Positions 62,087 to 64,000 of a stretch of 64,000 nucleotides of DNA are shown piece by piece (the stretch's first letter is position 1; every line of letters begins with the position of its first letter). Both the position numbers and the translations under genes were made by a program. The notes under the pieces were generated by a model. That model ran no database searches. It worked only from the letters and a program-made list of their open reading frames with translations, and was not told the origin of the DNA. Source of the DNA: Microbulbifer sp. YPW1 (GTDB lineage Bacteria > Pseudomonadota > Gammaproteobacteria > Pseudomonadales > Cellvibrionaceae); assembly GCF_013367775.1 (NCBI RefSeq), contig NZ_CP055157.1, positions 1,467,001-1,531,000 on the forward strand, read 5' to 3'.

Positions 62087-64000
62087 TCAGAAGCGATAGG
62101 TCATACCGACCGAGGCAGTGCGCGGGCGGTTGGCACGGGCACCGTCCGGGGCGCGATTCACAATGGCCTGCTTGTCCAGCAGATTGTCGATCTTCAGGTA
62201 GCCAACAAAGTCGTCGGTGAAATCATAATGGGCGGCCGCATCCAGCACCCACAGGGATTCGGTGTAATCGGAACGGCTGGTCGCAGCGCGGTTACAACTG
62301 TTGTTTACACACATCTCATCCTGATAAGCCGCGGTCAGGTTGACCCGCCAGGCGGCGCCACTGTCGATTCCGGTAGTCAGGGCAAATACCTGTTCAGGCA
62401 GATAGGCAAAGTTGTCGCCCGCTGCGAGGCCACTTTGGCCGTCGCTTTCCAGGTATTCGTCGCTGTCCTTGCTGATTTCGGCGTCGGTCCAGGTATAACT
62501 CGCTGTCAGCGGAAGGGTCCAGCCGTTAGCAAGTACCCACTCCGACCCCAGGGAGGCCTCCAGGCCACGGATCTCGGATTCACCCAGGGCATAGTTACCA
62601 CTCTCAGCACCGTTGGCACAGGGAGCCGCCACGGAGCAGTTCTGCACCGAGCTTTCGTAATCACTGAAGAAGGCGATCACTTCACCGCGCAGGGTGCCGC
62701 CTGTGAAACGCGCGCCCCACTCATAGTTGGTGGAGAGGTCGCCGGCTTCGCCGTCGCTGGAACCGCCACCGGGAGGCGCAAAGCCACGGTGAACACCAGC
62801 GAGCAGGGTCCAGTCGCCATTCAGCTGATAGGTCAGGCCCAGGCCCGGCAGCCACTCGCTCACCGAGTTGGATTTGCTGCTGCCCTTTTCGGTACGGTCG
62901 ACGTCGTTGTAGCGCTGCTGTGCGGTGTTCACGTCCTCATATCGCAGGGTGGCGGTCACGGCCAGGGCATCGCTCATCTGTATCTGGTCGTAGATGAACA
63001 GGGATTTGGCGCTCGCATCCTCGATGCGGTTATTACTGGAACTTGGATCGACCACTTCCTTGAATACCAGCGTGCCGTTCACCTGGCTGTAGTTTTCCAC
63101 CGGCTGGAAGCGATCAACCTCGTCCCAGTGGCGGCGCACACCGAATTCGAGCTCGTGCGCAATATCGCCGGTCTGCAGCGCCCAGTCGGCGCTCACCTGT
63201 ACACCGCGGGATACGTAATTGCGGTTGTTGTGCTTGATACCGAAGTCGTAATCCTGAGTACCGTTGAGCACCGCCTGGGCATCGCTGTCGCCGTCGTTGG
63301 CGTCATTGATCAAACCACCGAGGCTGGTCTTGAACCAGTCGCGCTTGAACTTGTTGTAGTAAGCCTGGGTGTTTACGTTGAAGCTGTCACTGAGCGCAAT
63401 GCTGTGGTTCAGCTGCACGGTACTGTGACGGTTCTGCATCTCATCCAGGGCACTGATACCGTAGCGACGGTTGGGATCCGCGGCGAAGTCCGCATCGGTG
63501 AGGCCCAGATAACTCATGCCGGACTCCTCTTCGGAGTACTGCAGCTTGATATCCAGTTGCTGGGCATATTCGGCGCCCTCGGCGGACTTCAGGCGCCCTT
63601 TTACCAGGTAATCTTCCTTGGCAATGTCGGCGCTGTCGGCGCGGTCGATATCGCGGAAGCCATCGGCCTGCTGTTGGTGGGTTTCAACCAGCCAGCCTGT
63701 GGTTTCGGTACTGCTGCCGTAATAGGTGTGCAGGCGGTTTTCACCGTACTGACCCGCTTCCAGCTGCACGCTACCGGCGCTGGCTTCGGGAATCGGGGTG
63801 CTCAGCATGTTGACCGCACCACCGACGGTGAAGGGGCCGTATTTCAGGGTGCCCGGGCCCTTGAGGACTTCGATACTGTTCAGGCGACCAGCGGTGGGGA
63901 AGTAATAGGCTTCCGGTGCAGAGTACGGAGCGGGAGCTACCAGCACGCCGTCTTCCATCAGTGAGATCTTGCTAGAGCGACCGCCGTCGGCACCGCGGAT
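62087..64000 (-). CDS. TonB-dependent receptor, FecA/siderophore type, N-terminus beyond window
   Basis: Frame open from 64000 to the stop at 62087-62089 (637 residues visible). The visible part starts in the plug (IRGADGGRSSKISLMEDGVL) with VLKGPGTLKYGPFTVGGAVN, and the barrel ends ASVGMTYRF with a terminal Phe. The plug and barrel resemble Fe-dicitrate/siderophore receptors (FecA-like), suggesting iron uptake, but the N-terminal signalling domain that would show FecR coupling is outside the window. Ends close to the rlmI terminator. Confidence 0.93.
   Translation of the reverse strand: MRGADGGRSSKISLMEDGVLVAPAPYSAPEAYYFPTAGRLNSIEVLKGPGTLKYGPFTVGGAVNMLSTPIPEASAGSVQLEAGQYGENRLHTYYGSSTETTGWLVETHQQQADGFRDIDRADSADIAKEDYLVKGRLKSAEGAEYAQQLDIKLQYSEEESGMSYLGLTDADFAADPNRRYGISALDEMQNRHSTVQLNHSIALSDSFNVNTQAYYNKFKRDWFKTSLGGLINDANDGDSDAQAVLNGTQDYDFGIKHNNRNYVSRGVQVSADWALQTGDIAHELEFGVRRHWDEVDRFQPVENYSQVNGTLVFKEVVDPSSSNNRIEDASAKSLFIYDQIQMSDALAVTATLRYEDVNTAQQRYNDVDRTEKGSSKSNSVSEWLPGLGLTYQLNGDWTLLAGVHRGFAPPGGGSSDGEAGDLSTNYEWGARFTGGTLRGEVIAFFSDYESSVQNCSVAAPCANGAESGNYALGESEIRGLEASLGSEWVLANGWTLPLTASYTWTDAEISKDSDEYLESDGQSGLAAGDNFAYLPEQVFALTTGIDSGAAWRVNLTAAYQDEMCVNNSCNRAATSRSDYTESLWVLDAAAHYDFTDDFVGYLKIDNLLDKQAIVNRAPDGARANRPRTASVGMTYRF

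Overview
The window is a chromosomal segment of a GC-rich marine gammaproteobacterium. The gene orders (dsbA / cytochrome c4 / engB / polA; the caa3-type cox cluster with SURF1, ctaA, ctaB and senC; lysM-dprA / def-fmt-rsmB-trkA; lpxL / glyQS-gmhB) match those of Pseudomonas and relatives. Together with two large TonB receptors and the general style of the proteins, they suggest a Cellvibrionales member, perhaps Microbulbifer-like. The genus is inference from gene content only. I see no rRNA, tRNA, CRISPR array, prophage or insertion sequence.

Layout. 1-6.6 kb: dsbA (cut by the window edge), cytochrome c4, engB, a small operon with a Fur-box-like site, a non-coding region with two candidate small RNAs, and polA. 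6.8-11.7 kb: an acidic secreted protein, the ZnuABC zinc importer, three tiny membrane proteins and a CPBP-type membrane protease. 11.7-20.8 kb: a complete cytochrome c oxidase structural and assembly cluster (coxB, coxA, ctaG, coxC, SURF1, a thioredoxin-like protein, ctaA, ctaB, senC) with a DUF2909 gene facing the other way. 21.2-27.2 kb: a MATE exporter, two unrecognised proteins, a YheV-like zinc ribbon, oligopeptidase A and a gamma carbonic anhydrase-like protein. 27.4-38.9 kb: an accessory catabolic island with a LuxR regulator, a PuuB-type FAD amine oxidoreductase, a TonB receptor, an APC permease, an aldehyde dehydrogenase, a LysR regulator, an M20 ureido/carbamoyl amidohydrolase and a DDAH/deiminase-family enzyme. 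It reads as uptake and stepwise degradation of a guanidino or ureido amine. 39-49 kb: a small cytochrome c operon, purEK, aroE, hemF, tsaC, a PQQ-type dehydrogenase, dprA and a LysM protein. 49-62 kb: def-fmt-rsmB, trkA-trkH, a CDP-alcohol phosphatidyltransferase, lpxL, glyQ-glyS-gmhB and rlmI. 62.1-64 kb: a second TonB receptor, cut by the window edge.

The most unusual non-coding features are: (1) four large palindromes (3.7, 37.8, 49.6 and 52.1 kb), each with arms of about 30 bp that pair almost perfectly with each other but differ from copy to copy, around one of two conserved cores; (2) two terminator-ended candidate sRNAs with C-rich loops just downstream of polA, the chromosomal position of Spot 42 in enterics and ErsA in Pseudomonas; (3) several perfect palindromes in the promoter regions of the catabolic island.
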